Below, piece by piece: positions 24,101 through 34,600 of a stretch of DNA of 64,000 nucleotides. This DNA comes from Planoprotostelium fungivorum (taxonomy: Eukaryota; Evosea; Variosea; Cavosteliida; Cavosteliaceae). A program made the translations under genes and the position numbers. Location of the stretch: positions 1-64,000 of the forward strand of contig MDYQ01000133.1 of assembly GCA_003024175.1 (NCBI GenBank). Direction: 5' to 3'. Position 1 is the stretch's first letter. Each line of letters begins with the position of its first letter. The notes under the pieces are model-generated. The model did no database searches, was not told the DNA's origin, and saw nothing but the letters and a program-made list of their open reading frames with translations.

Positions 24101-24456
24101 AGAAGAGAGATGCGCTCACAATCTTGAACGAAGAGTCTGTAGAGGGAGTCGGATGATACCATTCTGGAGGTGTTGTTTGGACGCCACCTCCAGAGACCAG
24201 GTGAAGAGAAGGCAACGATCTGTGGCCATCCCTCCGCTGTGAACTGAAAGCGGGTGAGAACTGAACATCCGAGGATGCAGCCATTTCCAATCACCTCCAT
24301 TTTCCATTGTCTGCTGATAGATATCAGAGGCACTTGGTTGTAGCTGTTGTTGAGAAGAACTGGATAACTGTTGTTCACCATAATGTACCCGGAATCGAAG
24401 AGTGCTATAGACGGGACGACTAGTAGTAGGAAGAAATACATCTGAGGCACCCTCAT
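21130..24456 (-). CDS. Bulb-lectin receptor with GPS motif and pseudokinase (copy 1)
   Basis: Signal peptide (MRVPQMYFFLLLVVPSIA), then a B-lectin (mannose-lectin type) domain: PLISISRQWKMEV, then NVVWENSTGSPLWSTN and IRLSNEGQLVHTN. Beta-rich IPT-like segments follow, then a GPS motif near 22560-22670 with all four Cys: CVYW, GC, TCLCSHLTNF. One TM helix (MYLLAILGIIPIAI, split by an intron) and a kinase-like domain complete it. The glycine-rich loop VGRGRETVVY, the VAVKK lysine and the REANML glutamate are kept. The catalytic loop reads VHGRVCPQKV and the DFG position reads SAYG, so catalysis is unlikely. The paralogue at 39.5 kb lies in opposite orientation. The exons near 21.2-21.6 kb were placed by comparing the two. 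Confidence 0.85.
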
Positions 24457-24737
24457 CACGATGTTGCTGTTGTCGTTGTCTCTTCTTGTCCTGTGAGGAA
24501 TTGTCTCCAACTGCGTTCGTGTCAAGTCGGGATGGGTCACAAACCGATGAAACTGGCCTCCTGAGGAGCAGCCAATTGAACCTCCACAAAAGAACCATTG
24601 ATGAAATCTGCTGTGTTTAGAATACTCCAATAATACATTGGTGAGTCTTATACAAGAGAGTCATCATCAGGAAATTGATGGGGTTTTTATCACTCGTGCC
24701 CTCTGTGGTCATGCAGGCTGAAGATATATTGATGAGT

Positions 24738-25548
24738 CTATTTCTTCTTGTTCTTCTCAGAATAAATGCGATGCATGTGTGGTCCCTCTACGTATTTGAC
24801 AGAAAGATAGAAGACCAGCATGAGGAAGATGGTGAGATCTGCAGCGTGTCAAGATGAGATGAGGATGATGGACATGTGACTCACACAAACCAGTGACGGA
24901 TTGATAGTAGAGAGCGGCAGCGAACATGGCGATGGCGGTACCGACGTACTGTGGATCCTCGAGGTACTGATACGGACCAGTGGTCACCTTGCATCGCTAT
25001 CAGTATGGACATCCTTCATCTCTTCACGATCAACGTGGAGAGAATGAAATGGTGAATGTGTCGAGTCTCACCGGTGCATCGAACAAGAAACCGAAGCTGT
25101 CTCCATTGTACATGCCTGACATAGAATGAGACGAGATGTGAAGAATTCAACATACCCTTGATACCCAGAGTATAGAGTGTCCACAGATTGAGACCGATGC
25201 CAAATAGAAAGAGGGTCCAGGATGTCAGAAGAGGCAACCAACCGATCAGAGGGACAGGGAACTGTTTCAACGTGAGAAGATGAAGGTATTGAGATCGTCA
25301 ATCACCGTGTTACTGTCAGCTCTGAGTTGTTGATCGATGAAATGATCTCGTACGGCGGCGCTCGATACGAGATATACGGCGTAGTAATAGATGGCATGCT
25401 TGCCTAACAACTGAAGAATCGATCAGTCTCACATCTACGTGTCAACATATACTCGGGTGAAGATGCGTGTGTTGTATTCGATCTGTGCTGTGACGTTATA
25501 GTTGACGACGTGAAGAACGATCGCAGCGAGAGCAGCCAGGAAGCTCAT
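24738..25548 (-). CDS. Phospholipid/phosphatidylethanolamine N-methyltransferase
   Basis: This is a small polytopic ER membrane enzyme that methylates phosphatidylethanolamine intermediates towards phosphatidylcholine using S-adenosylmethionine. Reading in order: MSFLAALAAIVLHVVNYN (first helix), FPVPLIGWLPLLTSWTLFLF, a Gly-containing GLNLWTLYTLGIKGMYNGD segment, then GPYQYLEDPQYVGTAIAM, which matches the family's GPYxYxxNPxYxG motif, and the end VEGPHMHRIYSEKNKKK. Several short introns interrupt it. The C-terminal lysines fit an ER retrieval signal. It lies 78 bp downstream of the double-homeodomain gene on the same strand. Confidence 0.88.
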
Positions 25549-25625
25549 TCTTGAAATGGCCACGTGATGGTGTTTGTCGCATCCTTCCAGACAAATAAAA
25601 CACAAATCAATTCCATTTTCATCTT

Positions 25626-26585
25626 TTAATCGTTCCACGTCCCCTCCCTCATTCGAATGAGCCTCCGATGATCGTAGACCCACTTCTTAATCTTGTCTTC
25701 CGGCAGTCCTGTCTTCTCCACCAACACCATCCTCTCATGATCCGGGATGTCTTCATTGTTTGCATCGTACACCTGCGTCAGCATCCGCTTCTGCTCTTGG
25801 GTTAAGACTTGGTGTTTCCTCTCCGCTCTTCCAGTCTGTAGTCGAATGACAGTTGGGATGCTCTTCTTCTGTTTCTGTTCATCATCTTCAGCTTCGGCTG
25901 TGGCCGCCTGTTGTGTCCGTCAGTTGTGTTGACGGAAGATGATGATAGAGGTGATGGAACATGAGATGGAAGTGATGGAACACGAAGACTTGTCTTTCGA
26001 AGATGAGAAAGATTCACCTCTCCATCTGATTGCATCTGTTCTTCATCGCCCCAAGTACCCGTCTCTTTCGTCTCGTAGCCCAACTTCTTCGCCTGGTGGT
26101 ATCTCCACTTGTAAATCTGTGATTTAGACAATCCCGTCCGCAATTCTAATGCATTGATCTCAGATGTAGACCATGGCTTGTGTCGGATGGCGTCCCTCAA
26201 GATCTGCAAGATCTCTTCTGAATATCTCTTTCTCTGGACCCCCACATGAGAAGAAGAAGAGATGGAACGGTATGGCACCTCTATGCGTTGAGCTCGACGA
26301 TAGTATGGTCTCCTGCCTGATCTCGTCTTACCAGGCTGCGACGATATTAGAGATGATGAGAAGTGGATCATGTCTCACTGAGTCGTCATCGGAGGACTCC
26401 TCTTGTTCTTTGTGATCATCATCATCGTAGAGGCTGAAATCGTGTAACAGGGCGGATCCAGGTGTGAGATAAGAGAAGAGCTCTTCTTTATCGGTTGACG
26501 ATAGAGATGCTAAGAACAGTTGAACCCGTGTTGGATCATATGTGATGATTGTGTGCCGCTCGGGCTGGTTTCTCTCTTCTGACAT
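25626..26585 (-). CDS. Double homeodomain protein with atypical recognition helices
   Basis: The N-terminal exon (MSEERNQPERHTIITYDPT) holds a helical segment and an acidic Asp/Glu/Ser tail. After an intron at about 26330-26372 comes a first homeodomain-like region, RKRYSEEILQILRDA to SKSQIYKWRYHQAKKLG. A further intron leads to a second, LTQEQKRMLTQVYDAN to DKIKKWVYDHRRLIR. Both keep the core Trp48, but the position of the near-invariant Asn51 reads His in the first and Asp in the second. DNA contact may therefore differ from classic homeodomains. The protein is probably nuclear. It is a transcription-factor candidate and not assignable to a named class. Confidence 0.78.
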
Positions 26586-27017
26586 GTCTCTATACCAAGG
26601 AATGTTATCAATATTGGGATCTGTCTGTGTTCAGTCACACATTTCTACATATCTGATCTAAATACCAGTGAACACTATCAGTGTGGATGGAAATAGCTCG
26701 TCTATATCAATAGAGGGAGAGCATGCGCAATGGAGTTCAGAGGATGTGACTGATCCGTCGGGTGTGAAGATTCTTTTGCGAATCATTTCTCCAATTTTAT
26801 TCATTTTATCCTTTCATTTCTCCGAACCTCTAAAGCCGATGATGAGATACAGAGGTGCACCTCGTTCGTGTTAATATATAAGACCCCTCTAATGTCGCAT
26901 TGTTGGATATCTCACACAAGTATAGGGGCACGAAACAGAGATGTCACGGCTAAAAAAAGTTTCACATCTCGACACGTTCATCGTCTTCATCTTCTGAACG
27001 AGTCCAACTCATTTATT
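26586..27017. other. Intergenic, no gene recognised
   Basis: AT-rich spacer between the 3' end of the SLC44-like gene and the start of the double-homeodomain gene, both minus. Nothing else is supported. Confidence 0.5.
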
Positions 27018-29446
27018 CTAATACATCTCTTTTCCATGGACAACTTCTTCTCTGTTCTCCTCCAATCCTCTTCCACCGTGAGCCATGGCAGCAAGGTATT
27101 CGTACAAAGCCGGGTTCAGCTGTCTCATGTTCTCTGGCTCCATAGAAAAGAAGACGAAAATGGAAGAGCAAGCCGCATCTACAACGGCCAGATTGCAGTA
27201 ACAGAAGCCGAAGCCGATCTGGATCGATTCAAAATTTGAACGGCGACAGATGGCGGGAACTCACCGTCGCGGCGGAGTTAATGAAGACGAGGATGAAGGT
27301 GACGTTTTCACTGGAATGATACAGCCAGATGAAAGCCATGATGGCAGTGATGATGCCTCCGAAGATGGAGGAAAAGAAGACGCTCGATCCTAACACGTAC
27401 TGATAGACTTTAGAAGGTGATGATGATCGGTGATGGTTGTAATGATGATGACGTGAAGATGAGATGTGATCGGAAGAGATCGATCAGATGTAAGGTGATG
27501 ATGAAGACAAACGAATGAAGAGGTCGAACCGATGTAGATCATTCATGATGAATCACCTGATTGACAATATCCACCATGCCCCTCTGCTGCAACAGATCCT
27601 GCGTATCCGCCGCCGCCCGATGGAAAGTCTTCCTCTCGATGACCATCTACAATCGTTACCCCTCTCCCTCCTTCTCCTCTCACCTTTGGAAACGCATACT
27701 TGTTATATTTGAGCAGCCAGAAGCAAGCACCGCAGGTCAAATAACCAAAGGCGTTGTATGCCTTCGATGTCATGCATAAGAGGACGATGGGTGAAAGAAT
27801 GATGCGAGCGGCAGAGCTGAAGCAGATGGAACCCACGCAGGACAGGTTCGATCTGTTGAGGTGAGCTGCATCTACAACGATGTAGATGGATCACTTGATG
27901 ATGTGGTGGAGGGTGGCGGGTGGGGCGGTGGAGGGGAAGTACCAAGAGGCGATGCCGGTGGCAACTGTAGTGTGGACGGTGCTGACGCAAGCTGCGGGTG
28001 GTGAATAAACGGATGATTTTATTTCGTTTTATTGTTTGTGGACGATGAATAGATTTCGATACATCGTGATGTGATTCTGCATCTTGATGTGATCGTTGTA
28101 GATGGATGAAGAAGATAGGTGAAAGATTACCACTCAGAACCCAGATGAAAGCGGCGTCGAGGAATAAAGTACCAACATAGAAAACCTCAACACTCTGCAG
28201 AACGGTCCACGCCAGAATCTATCGTGCGTCAAAATGATGATACGAAGAACGAACGGTCCCAAATGAAATGAAATAAATCGAAATAAATTCTCCCACCTGG
28301 AGAGAGAGGAACCAGAGGATGAGAAAGAGGAAGACGGAATAAGAGATGAGATGTGCCGTGATCATTGCCGTCTTACAGCGAGGATAAACGAAGGGAATCA
28401 CTTGCTTGATGAGCGTGCCCGTCATCTTGATGCTGTCCCAAATCCGTCAATCTACAACGAGCCTCTCTCCCCGACTCACCGACTGGACAGCAAGAGGAGA
28501 AGGGAGAGGATGATGACGCCCCACACGATGTCTGACACGCCACTCTTGAAAGAGATCCTGATGCCGATGTAGACTCCGTACATGATGTAGAAGATTCCAC
28601 TGATGGCGATGGATAGACAGATGGATATAACGGGGACGAAGCGTATGGCCTGACGTCATCGATCAGCCGATGATGACGACTTCCATCAGCGTATCGTGTG
28701 ATGGGATCGACATGAGATGAAGAGATGGTATCAATCGTCACGCACTTGGATGAACGCGAAGGTGAAGACGACTCCGGCGAGAGAAGAGATGCCAAAGAAT
28801 TCCATCAGCGCTGGGACCTCCGCCTCAAACATGGCAAGGAAGAAGCTGTAATCGGATACTTTCAATCTCAGAGCGGAGATGACGAATACCAGGGCGACTC
28901 CGATCTGATATGGACTTGTCAATGGACGATGGAAGAGAGATGGTTCGTACCAGGGTCAACAGGAAGAGGAAGAAGAACCATTTGTCCCTGAGGCCGACCG
29001 TTCGAGTATCGATGTCTCGGAAGAATGTAGAGGATGACATACTCGGTCTGCCAGATGGAGGACTCACATCGAGTGGCTGTGTTTCGTATCAGACATGGAT
29101 GGAGATGGTGGATGTTCTCACCACTATGGGTGCATCGGGCATCGGATCGTGATTGACTCTCAGAGTTGTGGGAGGAGAATAAGTGGGAGGAGAATAAGTG
29201 TTCGGATGGACGTAAGCCTGATTCACTGTGGGAGATGTGGGCTCATTGTCGAAGAAATCGAAAGAAGAGAAGTACGATGGGACCGCTGGCTGTGGAGGAG
29301 AAGCGGGGTTCGAGAGCCGATGGACATTGTGATCCATCTCATCCGCCTCTGGATTATAACCCGAGAACATCTGCAGGTGAGCATCAGTCTCTCTCCTCTC
29401 CACGTGTGGAACTCACGCTCTCTCCTTGATGTTGTTGTCCGCTCAT
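27018..29446 (-). CDS. Choline-transporter-like (SLC44/PNS1) membrane protein
   Basis: The N-terminal cytosolic region is Pro/Ser/Thr-rich (MSGQQHQGES, then SGYNPEADEMDHNVHRL). About ten hydrophobic segments follow, beginning with DKWFFFLFLLTL and IGVALVFVISALRL. The conserved middle part contains CVSTVHTTVATGIASWYF and INRSCVGSICFSSAARIIL, as in the CTL family. The C-terminal part has YNAFGYLTCGACFWLLKYN and ends GFGFCYCNLAVVDAACSSIF, then EEVVHGKEMY. Family members carry choline or related solutes. At least nine short introns are present; one holds a TTTATTTCGTTTTATT dimer (28019-28034). AATAAA begins within one base of the stop codon. Confidence 0.78.
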
Positions 29447-29553
29447 CCTGTGTCCTTCCGATTCGTGTCCCTCCGATAATGGGGTGAGCAGGGAAGAGAA
29501 GTAGGTCACGTGATTCTGACGTTCGTGTCATTCCACGAAACAAAATGATTTAT

Positions 29554-30150
29554 TCAAATCATTTTAGCGCCAAACTGAGACAGACCTGCAGCGACGATCA
29601 CGCTGAGACAAGAGAAGCTCTGCACCATCCAGACGAGAGAACGAGCGTAAGAGAGCTGCGGGTGACGTGATCAGTTGTGAATGGTGTCAGATGAGGATAC
29701 CTTCTCGTTTGTCGTGGTGATGTAAAAGAAGACGTAGAGGACACGTAAGAGAAGGTAGAGGCCTCCGAATGAGTTGAGATAGAAGGAATCGAAACGTGCG
29801 AGGTTGCCCAGGACCTAATCCGATTTAACATGAACAATCGTCGAAACCAGTGCTCACGATGGCGGCGATGAAGAGAGGGAGACCTTCGAATCCGTTCTGC
29901 GAGGCAGATTCGGCTTTGAATGCTCTATCTCTGATGTGAGGTGGAGGTCCCTTTGAAGATACGTAAGAAGATGTTGATAGCTGTGAGAGATCACCTTGTC
30001 CTTGTTGTTGTCCTTTGCGAAACTGCTTCTGGGTAGGACATTGGTGTAATACTTGCCCAGCAGACCGACCGAATAGATGTGAGGTATGATGCACAGAACC
30101 CATGCAGCGGGGATAGAGAGGATGGAGAGGTTTCGAGAGAAGTATTCCAT
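29554..30150 (-). CDS. MAPEG-family membrane protein
   Basis: Four exons give about 146 residues: MEYFSRNLSILSIPAAWVLC (first helix), then RAFKAESASQNGFEGLPLF, the family's Asn/Glu signature, then YLNSFGGLYLLLRVLYVFFY and YARSLVWMVQSFSCLSVIV. MAPEG proteins are four-helix membrane proteins; some are glutathione transferases or eicosanoid synthases, but this fungal/protist-type branch is uncharacterised as far as I know. AATAAA overlaps the stop codon. The gene lies just upstream of the SLC44-like gene on the same strand. Confidence 0.82.
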
Positions 30151-30441
30151 GTCTGGTTGGATGTGTTGTGAGCGCAACGGTAATCTGTCTCCCAATTTTC
30201 GCTGACTTTCTTGTGGTCACCCCTTACCACATGAACGGCAGAATTCTGCAGATTTGAGCACGAGATCATAAGTGGTACATAGATGCGTCCTACGTCTGAT
30301 CGTATGGATCTGCTGTCCACAGACAGACGGGGATGGCGATGCGATTAGAAGAAGGAAGCATCGATCGCTCGATCTGAGAGCTCCTTCATCTATTCACAAT
30401 GGTTTCGTGGAATCTCGACCAATCTTGCCTTCCCGAGGTCA

Positions 30442-30845
30442 TCATTTGTTGGCTTCTGATCCTTTCTGTTGTTTGTGCTCTGTGTTCGCATCTTCCTTCT
30501 GTACAGACTCTTGTACCTCTTTCAGAGGTTGATGTGGCCTGGGATTGTTCCTCTTCAAATATTGTGCCAGCCATTCTGAAGGACTGATCTGAAGTGGAGA
30601 TGAATATCACATCACGGATCAAATCGTCTTCACACCGTCTGACTATTCTGCGCATTGTCTCTGTGCGATCTCATCGAGCTGTCGTGTGATTGCACCCATC
30701 GTAATAGGTCCTCTAGAGCGGGCAATAGCACTGGATAGACATTCTGTTCGAGGTAAGCCTGCTGCTCGTTCATCGATGTAATTCTAAAATTAGTTTCGCG
30801 AAATTGAAATGGCGATGTGATTTGGTTTTTCTGGTTGGTGTCCAT
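30442..30845 (-). CDS. Dpy-30 motif protein
   Basis: Two exons, joined across a short intron near 30584-30628, give a protein of about 119 residues. It contains the Dpy-30 dimerisation helices: AYLEQNVYPVLLPALEDLLR, then after the intron ISPSEWLAQYLKRNNPR. This fits the pattern YLxxxVxPxLLxxL...PxxxLAxYLxxNN. Such motifs occur in the COMPASS histone H3K4 methyltransferase subunit DPY30 and in axonemal and adenylate-kinase proteins. The C-terminal tail is charged (KEVQESVQKEDANTEHKQQK). A second in-frame Met just before EQQAYLEQ could be the true start. Confidence 0.8.
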
Positions 30846-30949
30846 GCATTTGGATCACTAATTTTTTCGTCGTGCATATTCCAGTAGTCGGGAGAGAAGT
30901 GATCCATTTTCAATGCACCATTTGACCACCAACCGGAAAAACCGAATCA
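30818..30949. repeat. Imperfect 23-bp inverted repeat at Dpy-30 gene start
   Basis: The arm at 30818-30840 and the reverse complement of 30927-30949 match in 21 of 23 positions around the core GGTTTTTC-GGTTGGTG. The inner flanks are also partly complementary (GCATTTGGATC versus GATCCATTTTCAATGC). The left arm lies inside the first codons of the Dpy-30 gene. Confidence 0.7.
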
Positions 30950-31685
30950 TGTGTTTGAGAGTCATATCAATTTCCTCGTGACGCATGAGAGAACGAAGAT
31001 GAAGGAGTTTGACTTCTTGTTTGATCGATCCCTTGAGTGCTTGACGTGTTCAATCTCATGATGCACATGGTCTTAAAATGCATCGGACTCATCAGACCGT
31101 TGTGACAGCGATTCTTCTATGAATGAGAACGATGAGAGAGGACGGTCGGATGATTTTATGTTCGAATCACGGAGGATGATGCGAACGATGATCTAGGGTG
31201 AAGCGTTTACTGTGGTTCAACTCTTAGCCAATAGGTCATCCGAAGATAATCTTCTGGCACACAGACATCCACGCGTTGGCATCAGAGTGTCCTCCCCATT
31301 TCGCCCGATCCTTGACACACGCTCTGACCACTTCCCCACCAATCCTTCCTCCTCCCATACACAACCTCTCATCGTCAGCCAATCGACACGGAGAGCCACA
31401 CCATCAGACCTCGTTGACTTAGACTTCGGTGGAAAGTGACAGGCCAGGATGAAAAGCGAGGAACGAGCGAATTCAATTCCGAGGAAGCCAAAAGTTCCCT
31501 GCTCTGTGTCTGCTCAAATCTTCGACAACCAGCTCTGAGTCAGTTGCAGGTGCTCACACCGCTTAGAACATGACGACCTAACACATGAACAGGGCAGCGT
31601 ATGTCATATTTCTACCTTGGTAAATTTGGAGCCAAGCACGTAGGAAGAGAAACCGCCTGATCGAATAACAACCAACATCATCCCA
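30846..31685. other. Divergent intergenic region, 840 bp
   Basis: This lies between the Dpy-30 gene (minus) and the lysine fusion gene (plus), so it holds two promoters. Open frames at about 31212-31440 on both strands have no recognisable motif. I support no further gene. Confidence 0.45.
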
Positions 31686-34600
31686 ATGAGCTCTTCACCA
31701 GAGGTACTGACATCTGATGTTTCCTCACACCATCATTTCCATCACTGACACCCACCGTTTAGTTAGCCGCCTTTTCTGGCGCCAAATCCCTTCACTTTTG
31801 GATCCGTGCAGAGACCAAAGAGGGAGAGAAGAGAGTGCCCATCGTGCCGTCTGACGTGTCTCTCCTCATCTCCTCTGGTCATACCGTCACAGTCGAATCA
31901 TGCCAGAACCGCTGTTTCCCTGACAAGCAGTATGAGAATGCCGGAGCCACCCTCGTCACCTCAGGTAGGAGATCGATTGGTTCATACATAGTCATTGATA
32001 TGATGTGTAGGATCTTGGAGAACAGCTCCCTCTGAGGCCATCATCGTGGGTCTCAAAGAACTTCCAGACGAGAAGTTTCCCCTCATGCACACTCACATCT
32101 ACTTCGCCAACGCTTACAAGAAGCAGCCCGGTTGGGAAGAGCTACTTGGCAGGTACATGCTCGTCATTCCATCTTCCATCGACCGTCATACTCAATGCAT
32201 GGACAGGTTTCACCGTGGAGGCGGAGTCGTCTTAGACATGGAATACCTCACCGACGAGCTCGGTAGAAGAGTCGCCGCCTTTGGAAACCCTGCGGGTTAC
32301 ATCGGTCTGGCGGCCGGTGTTCTGACATGGTGCCATCAGAGAGAAGCACATCAGGCGATGACAAACATCCCCGCCTATCGTGATTTCTCTTCTCTGGGTG
32401 AGAACATCATCTCATACCGAAGCATTTCCTAATCATCCTCCATCTCAATCTTCATCATTCATCCTCGAACGACCGACACTCATCCTCTATAGGATCTAGA
32501 GTCGAATCCGCTCTCCGCACTGCCATCGCAGACAGTGGCAAGCGCCCCAGAGTCTTAGTCATCGGCCCCAACGGTCGAGTTGGAAGCGGGGCGACACGTC
32601 TGGCTCACGAGCTCGGTTTAGAGTGTGCTGGCTGGGATATCACAAAAACAGCCAGAGGAGGTCCCTTCTTAGAGATGTTGGATTTCGACATCGTCATCAA
32701 CGCCATCTGGTTGACGCGGGATGTGAGACCCTTCTTAACGCGAGAGCTGTTGGAAGCCAATCCTCTCAGGAGGTGATATACATACCTCTCACGATACGTC
32801 TCTATATATGTAGAATAACATTTTATTCACTTTTATTCAGGATGAGCGTATTGGTGGACGTCAGCTGTGACCCACACAATCCCTTCCACCCTTTCCCCAT
32901 CTACAACAAGGCAACGACTCTCTCCCGCCCAGTCTCCCGTGCCATCAACGGAGACAACCCTCTAGACATCATTGCAGTGGACAACTTGTGTTCCATCATC
33001 CCTCACCAGTGCAGCACTCAGTTCTCAGCCAATTTGGTGAAGCACCTCTTGGATCGTGAACACTCGGCCAACGTGTGGAATCGGTGAATGGAATGTTTCG
33101 AGGAGATCTCTGATGGCGCGTTGTAGATGCAGAAATATCTTCGATGGCATGGTCAAGTCGATTCGCAGCCGTCTGGAATCTGCGCCGCAAGATTTGCCGC
33201 CCGTATTGTCTCTTCCCACGGACTTCCCAAGGAGAGACGAGAGAGCACCGGCTTTGTCTGTGAAGTCTTTACCTCTACCACCTTCCGTCACCGGTACGTC
33301 ACTTTTATTCTGTTTTATTTCACTTGATTGGGACGTATCGGTATCATGGTCTTTCCCTTTTCATCTCGTATATGTCCATCTACAACAGTGTAGATGATGT
33401 GACTCACCGTAACAGAATTCATCCGAAGTTTCTCCGAGAGGTGGAACGCTGGAGCCGAGTTGGTGGTGGCAGCTGTTTGGGACATCCTTCTCCATCGTTA
33501 CACTGGAGAGGAAGAGCTATCCATCGGCATCGGTCGTTATGAAGAGGACAACCGATCCACCTATCAGAAACTACGCCTCACTCTCTCCAACCAAACTTCC
33601 TTCACCGAATTTTTCCTCGAGGTGAGTCCACTCTTTTCTGTTTTAAAGTTTGCAAAATCGATCTTTTCATTTTATTCTTCGATTGATCTACGTAGGTTGC
33701 CATGGCGATCAGGAGATCACTGAAGAGGAATGGTTCTCGGGGTGTGGCCAGTTACGTGAGAGAAGAAGGGAAGCATCTTCAGAGTCTGTTCCTCTCTTCA
33801 TCTTCACCTCTGTCTCTCTCCTCTCAGCTGGACCTGTCCTTCGCCGCTCAGAATCACGACTTGTCGCTGTTCCTAGAAAACGGTGAGATTCCCGGGAAAT
33901 TTTGGGGTGATGGGTTGTAGATAGCGTGGTCCACGTGTTGTACAGGCCGGATCTATTCGCAGATCTGCGAGCGACTGAAACCTGCGAGCAAGTCTCCTTC
34001 TTGCTCCAACAGATCGTCACCGACAGCAAGGTGAGAATTCTCCTGGTGGTACGAGTCACGTGACCGTTGTAGATGAGCATCGGAAAATTATCCCTCGTCA
34101 CCCCCCACGCCAGCCGCGTGCTGCCTGATCCTAAGACATCATTGGACTTGTCGTGGCTTGGATCCATCCACTCTATCTTCCACAAGAATGCACTGTCTCA
34201 CCCACACAAGACAGCCGCCGTCCACAGGTAACTATCATCTACAATTCTTCATTTAAATGAAACTCTCCAGAAACGAGATCGTCACCTACGGAGAATTAGA
34301 CTCGATGACGTCCAAGCTGGCGAATCATCTATTATCCGGCGGTCTACAACGAGAGGATGCAGTTTTCATCTACGGATCTCGCAATCTGGCCATGGTGGTG
34401 GCTGTGATGGGAATCTTGAAGGCGGGAGGAGCTGTTTCACTGATGGATCCCATCTATCCTCCAGAGAGAATCACAAACTGTCTCAGAGTCGCAAAACCAA
34501 AGGGTTGGATCAGCATCCAGGTGAGAATCTCTTCTCTCGTCGGAACATCTCGCCCTTGTCATCTTTTTATTCTCTGAATCATTTTTGTGTTGTAGATCGA

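Noticed and set aside
31212-31439. Small genes upstream of the lysine fusion gene
   Set aside because: Frames on both strands are open by composition only and show no recognisable feature.
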